Shown piece by piece: positions 11,502 to 22,394 of a stretch of 64,000 nucleotides of DNA. Origin of the DNA: Craterostigma plantagineum (Eukaryota > Streptophyta > Magnoliopsida > Lamiales > Linderniaceae); NCBI GenBank assembly GCA_027422505.1, contig JAPQWV010000643.1, positions 186,001-250,000 of the forward strand, in the 5' to 3' direction. Below the pieces are notes generated by a model. That model was not told the DNA's origin and made no database searches. It saw only the letters and a list, made by a program, of their open reading frames with translations. The position numbers and the translations under genes are program-made. The stretch's first letter is position 1. The number at the start of each line of letters is the position of its first letter.

Positions 11502-13685
11502 ATGACAACATCAAGTGCGGCCTCTGAGAGTGTTCCTCAGACGTCCAATGTTCCATCAATTCTTAAACGAAATTCAAAAGATGTTGGATGGGATTATGGC
11601 ATGATAGTTGATGCCAAGAACATGGGCAAAGTTCAATGCATCAAATGTGGGAATATACTAAGCGGAGGAGTTTACAGAGTCGAGGAACACATAGCACATA
11701 TATCAGGGAGTGTTCCTCCGTGTTCAAAATTTTCAAAAGACGATCAAATGTAGAAACGCAATCAATGAAGCAAAACTTAAGAATAAAAGAGATCACAAGT
11801 TAATATTCGCAATGACTCTAATAATGAGGATATTCTTGGGAATCAACTAGATGAGTCTCTTGGGCAATTGAAATTACCTCGTTCTCGTGGTTCGATGGAT
11901 ATGTTTGCTAGTGCGATCAGTCCAGAGAATTCTATGGTTTCTTGTAAGAGCATGTTAGGGGAGCAAAATATTAACGAAGCACTTTCGAGCAAAGAAATGA
12001 GTCTGTGCGATAATATGTCGGTGATTGGGTTTATGAAGCAGGTATTCCATTTAATGCTATCGAGTTAGATAGCTTCAAATTGATGGTGGAAGCGATTGGC
12101 CAATTTGGACCCAGATTTGTGCCACCGACAAGATACGATTTGACAGTACCATTATTGAGGAAAGATGTTGATAAAACTAAGAGTTTGTTGAAGACACACG
12201 AGGAAGAGTGGAAAATAAAATGGATCCTCCACTATGACGGATGCTTGGAGTGATAGAAAAAGGAGCATCATGAACCTGAGCGTCAATTTCCGTTTAGGTA
12301 CTGTTTTTCTATCTTTACATGATTCAGGTATTGCACACAAAGTGAAGGTATCTGATTGATAAGTGCATGGAGGAGGTTGGCCCAGAGAATGTTGTTCAAT
12401 TTGTTATGGTGCTTCAACTTTATTGAAAAATAAAAGGCCGGTGGTCTTTTTGGACTTAATGTGCTGCTCACACAATGAATCTCATTCTTGAAGCTAATGG
12501 CAAACACACAAGGTTCAAGAAAGTCATTGATCAGGCAAAGTCATTGACGATTTTTCTCTATTTGCACCATAAAGTCTTAGCAACGATGAGAGCACATACG
12601 AAATTGTGAGATGGGGGTGACACGACTTGCTTCGAATTTCCTACTCTACAAAGTTTCTTGTGAAAAAATTAGAGTTGAAGATGATGTTTGAAAGTTCAGA
12701 ACGGGAAGAATGTAAATTTTCTAAGACTGTGTAAGGAAAAGAGGCTTATACAACAGTAATGAGTTTGGGATTTCGGAATGGTGTGGCTTCTTGTCTACAA
12801 GGGTTTACACCTTTGATCAAAGTGCTTCAGCTTGCCGATTCTGATAGAAAACCATCAATGGGCGTTTTATATGGTGAGCCTGTTCGGGCAAAGGAAGAGA
12901 TCAAGGTTTCTCAAAATAATATTCCGAGCAATTATGAGTCGATCATTGAAATTATTGATGGGAGAATTAAAGGTAGACTTGATATTCCTTTGCATTTGAT
13001 AGCTTATTTGTTGAATCCTTATTACCATTACAAAGATCCACTCATTCACTTAAAAAATGAGGTGTCAATTGGTGTGATTGATGGCGCGGATGCTTTATTT
13101 CCTGTCGATGTTATTATGTAAAATAATATCTTATTGGAATTTCCTATCTACAAAGAGAAAAGCTCAATTTTTGGAATGTCAAATGTAGCATCTAGATGTC
13201 TCTCCAACGACGACAACTTTGATCCCGGTAAATTCTTTACATTAATTTTGTTATTTCTATAACAAAATACTTATGTAGTGATGGCATGACAATCCTTTCG
13301 TTGACAACTAGGTCATCCGGTTGTGAAAGAAATTGGAGCGTCTTTGAAGGGGTTAGTGTACTTGTCACAAATAATAAATTTATTTAATACTTTCTAATGT
13401 TATACATTTTCTAACTTTTTGTGTAGGTCCTTACGAAGAAAAGGAATAGGCTCAATGCAATTCCACTCAATAATGTTGTATCTGTTCATTGAATGCAAGG
13501 TTGTTGAGTAAACAATAAAGAGAAAAGATAAACAAGATGTGGATGTGTTATCTTCCTATGATGCATCTACTGCACAAGAATGGATTGTCAATGGAATTGA
13601 AGTTAGTGATGATGATGTGGCGGAGGATGGGATGAAGGAGTGGATAAGTTTGGAAGTGTGAACTATCGAACAAGACGGGAATTAT

Positions 13686-13722
<37 letters not shown>

Positions 13723-13756
13723 CGAATGTAAAGATGAGGTGAATGAGGATTAAGTA
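11502..13756 (+). pseudogene. hAT-family transposase (BED finger, DUF659, dimerisation domain), decayed
   Basis: The N-terminus has a BED-type zinc finger (KVQCIKCGNILSGGVYRVEEH). After a stop at 11,751-11,753 there are DUF659-like pieces: PPTRYDLTVPLLRKDVDKTK at about 12,122-12,180, and DAWSDRKRRSIMNLSVNFR at about 12,237. Then come CAAHTMNLILEANGK (12,461) and a longer open part, 12,759-13,121 (GFTPLIKVLQLADSDRKPSM...LLNPYYHYKDP). The C-terminal hAT dimerisation motif SSGCERNWSVFEG lies at about 13,315-13,352, followed by an Asp-rich tail. The family cuts and pastes DNA in the nucleus. Many stops and shifts make this copy dead. A possible intron separates the last two motifs. Confidence 0.9.
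13686..13720 (+). repeat. GAT trinucleotide microsatellite
   Basis: About a dozen GAT triplets encode the poly-Asp tail usual near the C-terminus of this hAT transposase group. Confidence 0.9.
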
Positions 13757-14287
13757 GGAGGTAAGTGAAAATTGTCAGATCTGATCATCTACTTGAATTG
13801 TTGTATGTCATTGTTGTTTCTTTAGTTTTCCTTTTCTCTATAATTACAGGTGAAATGTTTGTTGGACTAGTGAAAGTTTTCCTCGTGGATGAATATGGTT
13901 CAAAATATTTGAATTTTATTTTGATGTTGCTTGTAAGTAAAATTGAAAGTTCGAGGATTATTTGGTCGTATGTTTGCGTTTTGTATTTGTACTATGCTTG
14001 TGTAATGTGATCTTTGACCTTTCGGCTTGATGTTGGACTTGCTATGAATGTAATCTAGTTTTTACATTTTTTCAATATATGGTTTAAACTTTGAAGCATT
14101 GAGATATTTTTAGTGTTGAAATGTTTACTATATCGATAAGAAAATAGGTGAACCGTCTAATTTTGGCCTAGAAATCGCCTAAGCCTCGCCTAGACCGTCT
14201 AGGCGGCAGGCCCTCCGAGTGTCCGACTAACACCTAGCGAATTTTACAACCTTGCTTCTTAGTGCCCTCTGTTCACGTTAGGCATGA
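13757..14287. other. hAT 3' flank, probable terminal region
   Basis: A short open frame (13,765-14,010) has hydrophobic content and no family match. From about 14,160 to 14,254 there are nested palindromic CGCCTAG/CTAGGCG motifs, ending ...TTTTACAACCTTG. This resembles the subterminal region of plant hAT elements with a CAAGG terminus. No 8-bp duplication was matched. Confidence 0.35.
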
Positions 14288-14393
14288 CACTAGTACAGAT
14301 AACGGTATAGGTGACGGCATTATAGGCGACAGTTCCTTGAAAACAGGCGCCTATACTACACACGGGGGCTTTTTAGTATTATTTTCAAAATAA

Positions 14394-14485
14394 TTAAGAC
14401 TATAGGCGACGGTTGTTATAAACAACCGTCCCCTATAGTCTTTAATATTATAGGCGACGGTTGTTACGTAGCAACCGTCGCCTAT
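14394..14485. repeat. Paired subterminal hairpins of the CACTA element
   Basis: Two adjacent near-perfect inverted repeats are built from GACTATAGGCGACGGTTGTT and its complement, with loops of a few bases. One spans about 14,398-14,440 and the other about 14,449-14,486. Such clustered inverted units are the known binding context of CACTA transposases. Confidence 0.75.
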
Positions 14486-14841
14486 AGTCTTACTTAACCC
14501 TAAAATCCCCATTTTCTTTACTTCATATTTTTTGTATCTTAACTCGGGTGATTTTCCGAGCTTCTTAAGCTCGCTCCGCCTCGTCCACCACCCATGTACC
14601 TTGCGGTCGTTGTGTGGAGCTCTGCCATGGAGTCGTCGTCGGCTTAAAGGGGATCGACGACCGCGACCATGCTGCAATTGACAGCGAAATCGAGGCCGTA
14701 GATCTTGGAGGCGATGAATAAGTGTATGAAGCGTGGCAGCGGTGGGGAGGAGAGCGTGACGGAACATCGGCTTCGGATAACAAGATTCGAGTGGCGTGCG
14801 GATGGTGGGCTCAGCGTCGGGGACAGTCGGGGCCACTGATG

Positions 14842-15134
14842 CTCTGATTGATGCTCGGAAACTTATCGAGCGTGAGATGGAACGGTTTAAAACATGTGAG
14901 AAAGAGACCAAAACAAAAGCATTTTCAAAAGAAGGCCTAGGGCAACAACATAAAACGGTAAGTGCTTTTTTTCCATTCCCGATATCCTTATTTAGTTCAT
15001 TACTCTTGTTTTACCCTTTTAAGATGTTATGAATTGAAAGACCGCAATTATTTTAGCATGCATGTGTGTGGCCAACGTTGTAGGATCCAAGGGAGAAAGC
15101 TAAATCAGAGACAAGAGATTGGTTAAATAATGTG
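14842..15134 (+). pseudogene. Captured fragment of NOT3 (CCR4-NOT complex subunit)
   Basis: The first exon part (about 14,842-14,957) encodes [20 protein letters not shown] and then [16 protein letters not shown], ending at a GTAAGT donor. After an intron with a TTGTAG acceptor, exon two (15,084-15,134) encodes DPREKAKSETRDWLNNV in phase, ending at GTATGT. These residues match the conserved N-terminal coiled-coil of plant NOT3/CNOT3, a subunit of the CCR4-NOT mRNA deadenylation complex. Only two exons were recognised and the upstream join (about 14,840) is to unrelated sequence. This is therefore a transduplicated piece inside the CACTA element, not a working gene. Confidence 0.85.
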
Positions 15135-16160
15135 GTATGTTCTTAGAACTTGTGTTTGCATTTCATTTACCTTTATAACAGAGCACGTGCTTTTCCGTTT
15201 TCACTTTTTTGTTTGCTTCGTTTCTCTCACTCATTTTGTTTTGTGTCATGTCTATGGTTGCATGATCAGACTTGAAATTTCTTATCCAATTGCTCATTTC
15301 TTTTAGAGTATGTTATTGGAACGGAAACTATATATTATCCTATAATCAAATTGAAACCTGTTGAAGCAGCTTTCGATAAGGACAAACTGGAGTGAGGTCA
15401 ACCTGATTTGGGCCCATTGCTTGTATTTTAGTTAGTTTCCATATTCTGTTGGGTAAGAACTTTACTTTCCATTTCTTACCTTTTCTAGGTTTGATAGGTA
15501 AGCGAGTTGGATATTAGTAGCTGATTTCCTTGATTACTATCACATATATGAATAAGGCTTGCAGCTAGTCAGGGATGTGTTGTGGATGGTCTTCACGGGC
15601 TTTTCGGGACACCGGGACAGCTTGGTCTTCACGGGCTTTTCACTTCATGTTCATTGTTGTGTTGATCTCAAGTTGTTAAATGATTTGTTGGTAGATCTTA
15701 GAGGATGTGTGCGCTTGAAGTATGCGTTGCTGAAGAAGCTCAAGGATACAGTTGAAGCCTTTAGAGGATGTGTAACGGAGAGGAATAAAGATGATGTTGA
15801 AGAATATTAATGGTTCGTTTATATTTTGGCATCTCTATTTTTTTTTATCGAAATATTGTTCTATCTCCTCTTAAGATGTTTATATTTTTTATATCATTCT
15901 ATAGGTTGAGGCACTCCTTGTTCAGTTAACTCTGGAGAAATAGAAGGTGGTTCAAGAAAAAGATGATGTAAAAGGCTTCCTACGTTTATACTTTTTTAAT
16001 AGGTAACGATGTTTTTTTAAATTAATAGTTGGAACTTTGTTGAATTGTTGAATTTTTGGATTGAAATGTTAAATGAAATGTGTTTTATTGAACCGGTCCA
16101 AAATTTATAATTATAGGTTTATTGGGATATAGAAAAAATAAATAAAAATATAAAATAAAA
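15135..16160. other. CACTA interior, unassigned, probably gene-derived
   Basis: It holds a short frame at 15,559-15,810 (KYALLKKLKDTVEAFRGC... with an internal repeat of EAFRGC/DLRGC) and a further segment at about 15,905. TTTTAG and GTTAAG-like sites suggest more captured exons. The protein was not recognised. The direct repeat GGTCTTCACGGGCTTTTC occurs at 15,587 and 15,632. Confidence 0.35.
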
Positions 16161-16212
16161 ATATAAGCATAGGCGACGGTTGTTAACAAAAACCGTCACT
16201 AATAACCTAGTG

Positions 16213-16803
16213 GGCTGCTTACATTTTGCTTTTGGGCTGCTTTTCTTTTTTTTTTCGTCGGACTTATTTTCTTTCACTCATGGGCCATTTTTACCCTTTA
16301 TTGGTTTAAGCCACTTTTTAATTATTTTTCTAAACCTAAACCCGAATACCGAATTACCTCGTCCAACGACTATCCGTATCCGGCTTTTTAAACCGATTAT
16401 CTAATTTCACGGATTTTTAAAATTGGATAGCGGATCGAAATCTGGTTTTCGGATTTTTTTGCTTGCCACTAGCTAGGTAAACCCAAAGATCAGTTCGATT
16501 GTAAACGAAAAAATGACGAAAAACCGATCTTCTTCAACAGCTTCTTCAACTCCGGTTCTTCTTGGTACGACGGGGGGATTTTTCTTTGCTCTCACCTTTT
16601 CTTTTATTCGATTTCGAAAAAACTCGATTAGTCTCTTCCTTCGTTTGGAATACTATATACATGTCTTTCGAATAGTATTGAGTATTGATAATGCGACTCG
16701 AGTATTGAAGTTCATAAAGTTATATTGAGGGTACTTTTCTAATTACTTTTTTTTTTTATTTCGAGCCAATTTGAATTTGTGTATACATTCGATCATGTAA
16801 TTA
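16213..16803. other. Noncoding stretch
   Basis: Two short frames (16,180-16,404 and 16,513-16,728) have no recognisable domain. A patch of CCGAAT/CCGATT/CGGAT repeats at about 16,340-16,455 resembles MITE-like plant repeats but has no defined ends. Confidence 0.4.
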
Positions 16804-17496
16804 TCCATACTATTTTATAAAGAGTTTACGGTGGATAAAAACTGGCAATTGGTCTGTCTCAATTGACCAATGAGTTTTTTCTACATTAATTACTATTAAA
16901 AAAATAAGGACAACACTTATTAAACCAGTATATTCCATTACATCATAATAACTAAAATTCTATTTTTAGTATATTACTCATTAATTCAATAATAATTAAT
17001 TTATTTATTGCACACAGATAGGGTGTGCTAAAAATATTAGTATTTTATTAAGCGTAATGGGTGAGTATAAAATGCTCTTCGATCTGTCAATTTCATAAAA
17101 ATTAGTAATTAAATTAAAATATTATCCAATATCTTTTAATTACTATTTTTAGTTAATTACTATTTTTAGTTAATCCATATATCTTTAATTGTATAATTTA
17201 TACATATACATAATAAAATTGAAATTATAATTTCAATTAACTATTTTAAATTAGAATAATTTAATCTATACATTTGTATATTACAGCACACGCATTGAGT
17301 GTGCAAAAGTGTTAGTCACTCACTAACTAGAAGCCATTATTTACATTAAAATGTGATTTGGTATGTCAATTTATTTTATTTCATAAATATATGTTTTAAG
17401 TAATAAAATTTAATGTAAGCCACTCACTAACTAGAAGCCATTATTTACATTATGCTATATATAGAAGCGCATACGTAGAATGTGCTCAATTACTAG
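16804..17496 (+). mobile_element. Small non-autonomous Helitron with three 3'-end modules
   Basis: The 5' end TCCATACTATTTTATAAAG resembles plant Helitron starts (TC, usually TCTATACTA). The 3' end is a 6-bp-stem hairpin (GCGCAT...ATGTGC, 17,467-17,485) followed 11 bases later by CTAG|T. The flanks are A before and T after, the expected AT target. Two more hairpin-plus-TTAG modules lie upstream inside the element, at 17,010-17,040 and 17,286-17,315. No Rep/helicase is present. A 34-bp direct repeat (CACTCACTAACTAGAAGCC...) occurs at 17,316 and 17,420. Confidence 0.65.
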
Positions 17497-17591
17497 TCCA
17501 AATTAATTAGCTTTTATTTTGAATGAGCGCGTTAATAAAATCAACAAACATGACGATACCCTACTGAAAAAATCTCCACACACTTCATGAA

Positions 17592-17925
17592 AAATATGAG
17601 TAGTTCAACTCTTTCCTAAGCATCTGATTTTCATATCCAAATTTTTCCGTATAAGAAAATCTTCCATCAGAAAGAAACAATAAGATCCTAAAAGCATCCA
17701 AGATTACACATCTGCTTCCTGTAAAATGAAACATCATAGGACCGTCATGGATGAAATAAGCTGCAATAATGACATGATTATCTTCAAAAAAATATATAAC
17801 ATCAAATGGATGATGATAAAATTATCGTGATAACCGTGTTTGAAGCGGCTTGATCTTGGAATATTTTGCACCATCACGGAAAATGCTTTCACCTTTAACC
17901 GCACCTGCTCATAAGCCACTTGCAA
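17592..17925 (-). pseudogene. Unrecognised coding relic
   Basis: On the minus strand a frame beginning QVAYEQVRLKVKAFSVMVQN continues after one frame change near 17,810 as ...IYFFEDNHVIIAAYFIHDGP and RCVILDAFRILLFLSDGRF. Together this is about 110 residues of plausible protein. It loosely recalls F-box-associated domains, but no diagnostic motif is visible. It is recorded as a possible host gene fragment only. Confidence 0.25.
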
Positions 17926-19261
17926 AATTAAATCGAACCCATTGATAGATTATAAATAATTATTTCACCGAATCAAGTAAAAATATGTAGATTCAATTCT
18001 AATTAGATTCAATTGGTAATACAGTTGGTAATACATGCCAGACGTCGATCTCAATTTCCGAATATATATAACTAAAACACTAATAAACACCGCAAGCCTA
18101 AAGGACGACATACGTACGACGATTATAAAATTAGAACACGGACAAAAATTAAACAATCACAATATACAATCAACATGCATGAAGATCAAAATCCTTAATA
18201 TTAATAACAAAAAAAGAAAGAAGAACCACATCGCAATGAACCTCGTACGATATCCAAGCAACGAATTAGTGGACCAGTTGATTACAATCAGCCGTTGGAT
18301 TGTCTTCAATATATAGATGGCAGTTTCTCATTGAACGTGGGTTAATTTTCTTCTATTTGTTTTTGTAATAATTTTTAATTGTAGATAAATTAGATGTAAA
18401 ACTGAATGACAGTTTTTCCATGAATGACAGGACAGAAATCGCTTACATCGGTTTTAGAAATCGCTTTCGTAATGCACCAAATTGGTTAAAATTTTGGATG
18501 TAATTGATACACCAAAGTGGATAAAAAAATTGGCAGTTTTTAAAAGAGCATTAGAATAGATAGAATAGATTAAAGTAGTTTTGTACTTAGGAGTATTTTA
18601 GTAAAAGTGAGGCCGACCCCCCTTCTTTAAATAAAATATATTCCAATCCCTTTCAGAATAATCCTGGATATATGAGATCACTCACAATGGGAAACAACCT
18701 TTTTAGTATCATATATATATAGTTGCTATGTTTTTCAACAGTTATTCATTCAGTTGGCCTATCAACTTCGTGTCGAATAAATTTTGCTATGGGTAGCAAA
18801 GCCTGAAATTCATTTTCCAAATCAGTCTGATTCACAATTGCACAAAAGAGAACTACTCTAGTATTAGGGTATTGTGATATAAATAATGTTACACTATATT
18901 TTACTTGTTATTAATGATTTCAAAAATTTGATTGATGAATTGATATATTTAATTTTAATAATATATTATTTGTAGTATTGTAGTCTCACGCTTAATATAA
19001 TAGATAATTCAGATTTTGCTATGGGTTCAAAAATCTGATAATAAGTAATATTTACATGGGTTTACGAATGGGTCAAGCCCATTAAGTATAGGAATTTTCC
19101 TATTTGTCAACCCCATTAGTATTTGGAACATATGTGTCCTGTTTGTCAAGCCCATTAGGTATATAGAGATTGTTCTATTTGTTAGGTCCATTTGTATTTA
19201 AATACACTTCACACTTCCTCTTTTAGAATACTCTATTTCTAGGGCCTGTTTATTGTCTCTT
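17926..19261. other. AT-rich noncoding DNA
   Basis: Short open frames on both strands at 17,965-18,316 overlap each other and show no family match. Between 19,060 and 19,200 the phrase GTCAAGCCCATTA(G/A)GTATA with variants occurs about three times as an imperfect tandem repeat. No gene was seen. Confidence 0.5.
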
Positions 19262-19752
19262 ATTAGACCATCTTCAACGAAAAACTGTATCTTAAAACTA
19301 AAACCCATTCTCAAACTCAATGCAATAATTCTTTTCCCTAATCAAATTAATTCTCAAAATCAAAACACTAATGTTGTAATATTCTCTTCCACACAACTTT
19401 TCAATATTACTCATATATTTGACAAATTTACATATTTGACAACATCATTAATTCTATAAAATTAATAATAAAACCATATTTTTTCATATAAAAGCCATCG
19501 AAAAATTATATCACGTTTTCCTTATTATTTTTTCTATGTGAACTTTAATAATTAAATAATAAAGGGATATGAATTGTCATTTAGCAAAAAACACACTCAT
19601 CTTTTGGGAGGACTCATTTGAAAACTCATATTGCGTCTAAAATGAGAGAGAGAAGACAAAAAACTCATTTTGAGTTTGTGTTTCGAGTATGATTGGTGAT
19701 AATACTCTTTTTCTTTTGGGTTTTTTTGTATCCGGTGGAGACACTCTTAGCC
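19262..19752. mobile_element. Candidate MITE with imperfect inverted ends
   Basis: The left end TTAGACCATCTTCAACG and the right end, read inward, TAAGAGTGTCTCCACCG agree at roughly two thirds of positions. This is the GAGCATCTCCAACGG type common in plant Harbinger-like MITEs. The interior is AT-rich and noncoding. Target duplication could not be confirmed. Confidence 0.3.
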
Positions 19753-20070
19753 CCAATTACACAAATAATATGCTGCTATATTTTGTTTGGTTCAGACATT
19801 TAAATCCCAACTTAATATAAAAGCCTGATATTGATACGGCCCACTATAAATTGCGTTATTGAGACCAGATAAATTATCATGGGTTATTAACTTCATGTGA
19901 TGGGCCTTTATGTTGAGCTTACAACCAAACATGGCCTTAGATTTCTAGTATATAGAGCAGTAAGAACGGGCCCGAATGAAGCCTGCCAAACCCAACATTT
20001 GGCGGAGTGGGGCGGGCCGGCGTGCCAAAATGGCCGACGGAGGCCCAACTGTAAAAACCTCGAATGAGCT
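19753..20070. other. Noncoding stretch left of the LINE
   Basis: No gene was seen. It includes a GC-rich patch (about 20,000-20,045) of GGCGGGCC type, similar to the ends of the MITE at 25,434-25,870, so another decayed MITE is possible. Confidence 0.4.
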
Positions 20071-20467
20071 GAGAACCTCGAAAGTCTTTTTTTTTCGAAA
20101 CGATATTTGAATATTAATTTCAAAATGTTAAGTACATGCGGCTAAATAGCCAAGAGGCCTGCTTTGTGTACAAATTTACAAAGCAAGGCAAGAGCTCAAC
20201 AGTGAGCCAAAGAGCAAAAAACAAAGGACAAAAGAGAGACAAAAGAATGTTTCTGAGGTGGAGCATGCAACCTCAAAAAAAAGCCCGAAGAGCAAACACA
20301 AAAGACAAAGCATCAAGAGGAGAGAGAGGAACTGAAGCTGTAGCAGATTCCTAGCTCAACCAACCATCATCAACACCTTTGCACTGCCAAAAACAAATTT
20401 GACCTACAACAACTTTGCTGTCGAGAGACAAAAAGCGACAAAAAGTGAGGCAAGAAGATCAAAACCC

Positions 20468-21300
20468 TCAAGTATTCATTTCAGAGGCCTCCATCCACTC
20501 TTGAATGGCAAGATCCACCGTTTCCTTTTCACTTCTCATGGTTCTCTTGAAGATCCAAAGGTTTCGGTTCTTCCAAAGCATCCACAGTAGGTAGACCGAG
20601 AGCCGAATTCGAAATTGGAATGGCTCCTTACCCTTAACATTGCAAATCTTCATCCACCAATCTTGGAAGCAAAAAGGTCCCCGCTGAACATCTTCCCATT
20701 GAACGGGGTTCAGTTTCCATACTAATTGAGCTCTAGGGCAAGTGAAGAACAAATGTTCAAGATCTTCGTGTTCTTCTCCACACGAGCTGCAAATAACATC
20801 CATTGGGACTCCATGGTTGGCCAGATTCAACTTGGTGGGAAGGATATTGTGAAAGCACTTCCAGATGAAGTGTTTGAGCTTTGACTTCAGTTTCATCTTC
20901 CACAAGTTCGACCACATTTTCTTTTCATGAAATCTTCGATCGCTGCCTTCAATGAGCCCCTCTGAAATCTTTCCTGAATCCAAAGTAGTCCTGTACGCAG
21001 ACTTGACAGTATATTTCCCTGATTTGTCCAATCTCCATTTAAGAAAATTCCTATCGACTTCTCTAAAAACCAGCCGAAATCTCAGAACGTGTCTAACTTG
21101 AGCCCAACATCTCCACATCCAAGAGGCGTTTGATGGGCCCCTGGCAGAAAAAAGATCATTACATGGAAAGTATTTGGCCTTGAAAATCTTACTAATAAGC
21201 AAATTTGGTTGCGTGATGATTCTCCAAAGTTGTTTTGCAAGCATGGCTTCATTGAAACATTGGATGTCTTGGAAGCCAAGACCACCTTCCTGCTTGGATA
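20468..21300 (-). pseudogene. LINE ORF2 C-terminus: zf-RVT zinc-binding domain
   Basis: Conserved pieces are WRLDKSGKYTVKSAYRT, WSNLWKMKLKSKLKHFIWKC and NILPTKLNLANHGV. The zinc ligands are in CSSCGEEHEDLEHLFFTC. This is the RT-associated zinc-binding region found in plant LINE ORF2. The frame stops in the middle of the usual C-terminal extension and upstream frames are shifted, so ORF2 is broken. Confidence 0.9.
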
Positions 21301-21313
21301 GTGCGAGCTTTGC

Positions 21314-22394
21314 CTAAGATTTCCAGTGAATCTTCATTCCACCATCTCCTTTTGCACCCCACCAGAAGTTTGAAGTATCCCTCACAATGACCTTGCAAAT
21401 ATTGGCGGGAAGCTTGAAGCATGACATTACGATGGTTGGCAAGGCATTGATGATGGCTTTGCTCAAAATTTCTCTTCTTGCTAAATTTAGAAGTGAGGCT
21501 TGCCAGTTCCCAATTCTCTTCTTGACCGTTTCAGTCACATAGCTGAAGGTTTCCTTATTTGTTCTTCCCAGGATCAGCGGTAGTCCTAGATATCAGGCAT
21601 TTCTATGTTCCTTGATACCTGTGACGATGCGATGCATTCTTTGCAATTGGTGTGTTTGGACTGAAGAAAACTGAAGATTTTTCAAAGTTAACTTGTTGCC
21701 CCGATGCATGACAATAATGGTCAAGAAGCTCCTTGATAATTTTCGCCTGCGAACCATTAGCTTCACAAAACAAAAATGAGTCATCCGCAAAAAAAAGGTG
21801 AGTGATAAGGGGTCCATTCCGGCTTAGTCTAATGCCTTGATATAAACCAGCAATGCATGATTGCTTTATGATGTGTGAGAAGGCTTCAGACATGACAATA
21901 AAGAGGTAGGGTGATAAAGGATCACCTTGCCTAATACCCCTAGAGGGGAGAATATACCCACATTCTTTTCCATTAAGATTGAAAGAGAATGAGGCAGATT
22001 TGATGCATTAAGAGATCCAGCCGACAAACAAGATATGAAATCCCATTTTAAGAAGAACATTACAAAGGAACATCCACTCAACTCTATCGAACGCTTTTGC
22101 CATATCAAGTTTAAGGGCCATGACAGATTTTTTGCCTCTCCTAAGACTCTTGATGTAGTGAAGAACTTCATCAGCAATTGCAATATTTTCAGTAATCAAT
22201 CTGCCTTGTATGAAGGCAGACTGACATTCATTGATACAAAGTGGAAGACACGGTTTCATCCTTTCAGCAAGGATCTTGGAAATGATTTTGTAAGTAACAT
22301 TGCAAAGGCTGATGGGTCTATAATGACAAATTTGAGTTGGATTTTGAATTTTCGGGATTAAAGATATCAATGTATGGTTAAAACTCTTAGGCAT
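21314..22394 (-). pseudogene. LINE ORF2 reverse transcriptase domain
   Basis: Motifs in order are NHTLISLIPKIQNP, HYRPISLCNVTYKIISKILA, NECQSAFIQGRLITENI and ALKLDMAKAFDRVEW (first catalytic Asp). After a frame change the catalytic box FADDS follows (its two Asp at 21,780-21,785), with GQQVNFEKSS after it. The protein is spread over at least four frames between 21,314 and 22,394. In the family this enzyme primes DNA synthesis at a nicked target. Confidence 0.92.

Larger units (their letters stand above)
14288..16212. mobile_element. Non-autonomous CACTA (EnSpm) element with captured gene
   Basis: The left end is CACTAGTACAGATAACGG (14,288). The right end, read inward, also begins CACTAG (16,212 backwards). 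Both ends carry the subterminal unit ATAGGCGACGGTTGTT in direct and inverted copies (about 14,329, 14,402, 14,423, 14,451, 14,470 and 16,166), as CACTA transposase sites do. No transposase is present. The cargo is gene-derived, including NOT3 exons. The 3-bp flanks (TGA and GGC) do not match, so the right boundary is provisional. Confidence 0.6.

Noticed and set aside
11120..14262. hAT element bounded by CAAGGTT at 11,128 and AACCTTG at 14,248-14,254
   Set aside because: The inverted match stops after seven bases and the 8-bp flanks (ATCTTACA and CTTCTTAG) do not match; the left CAAGG abuts a likely LTR end by chance.
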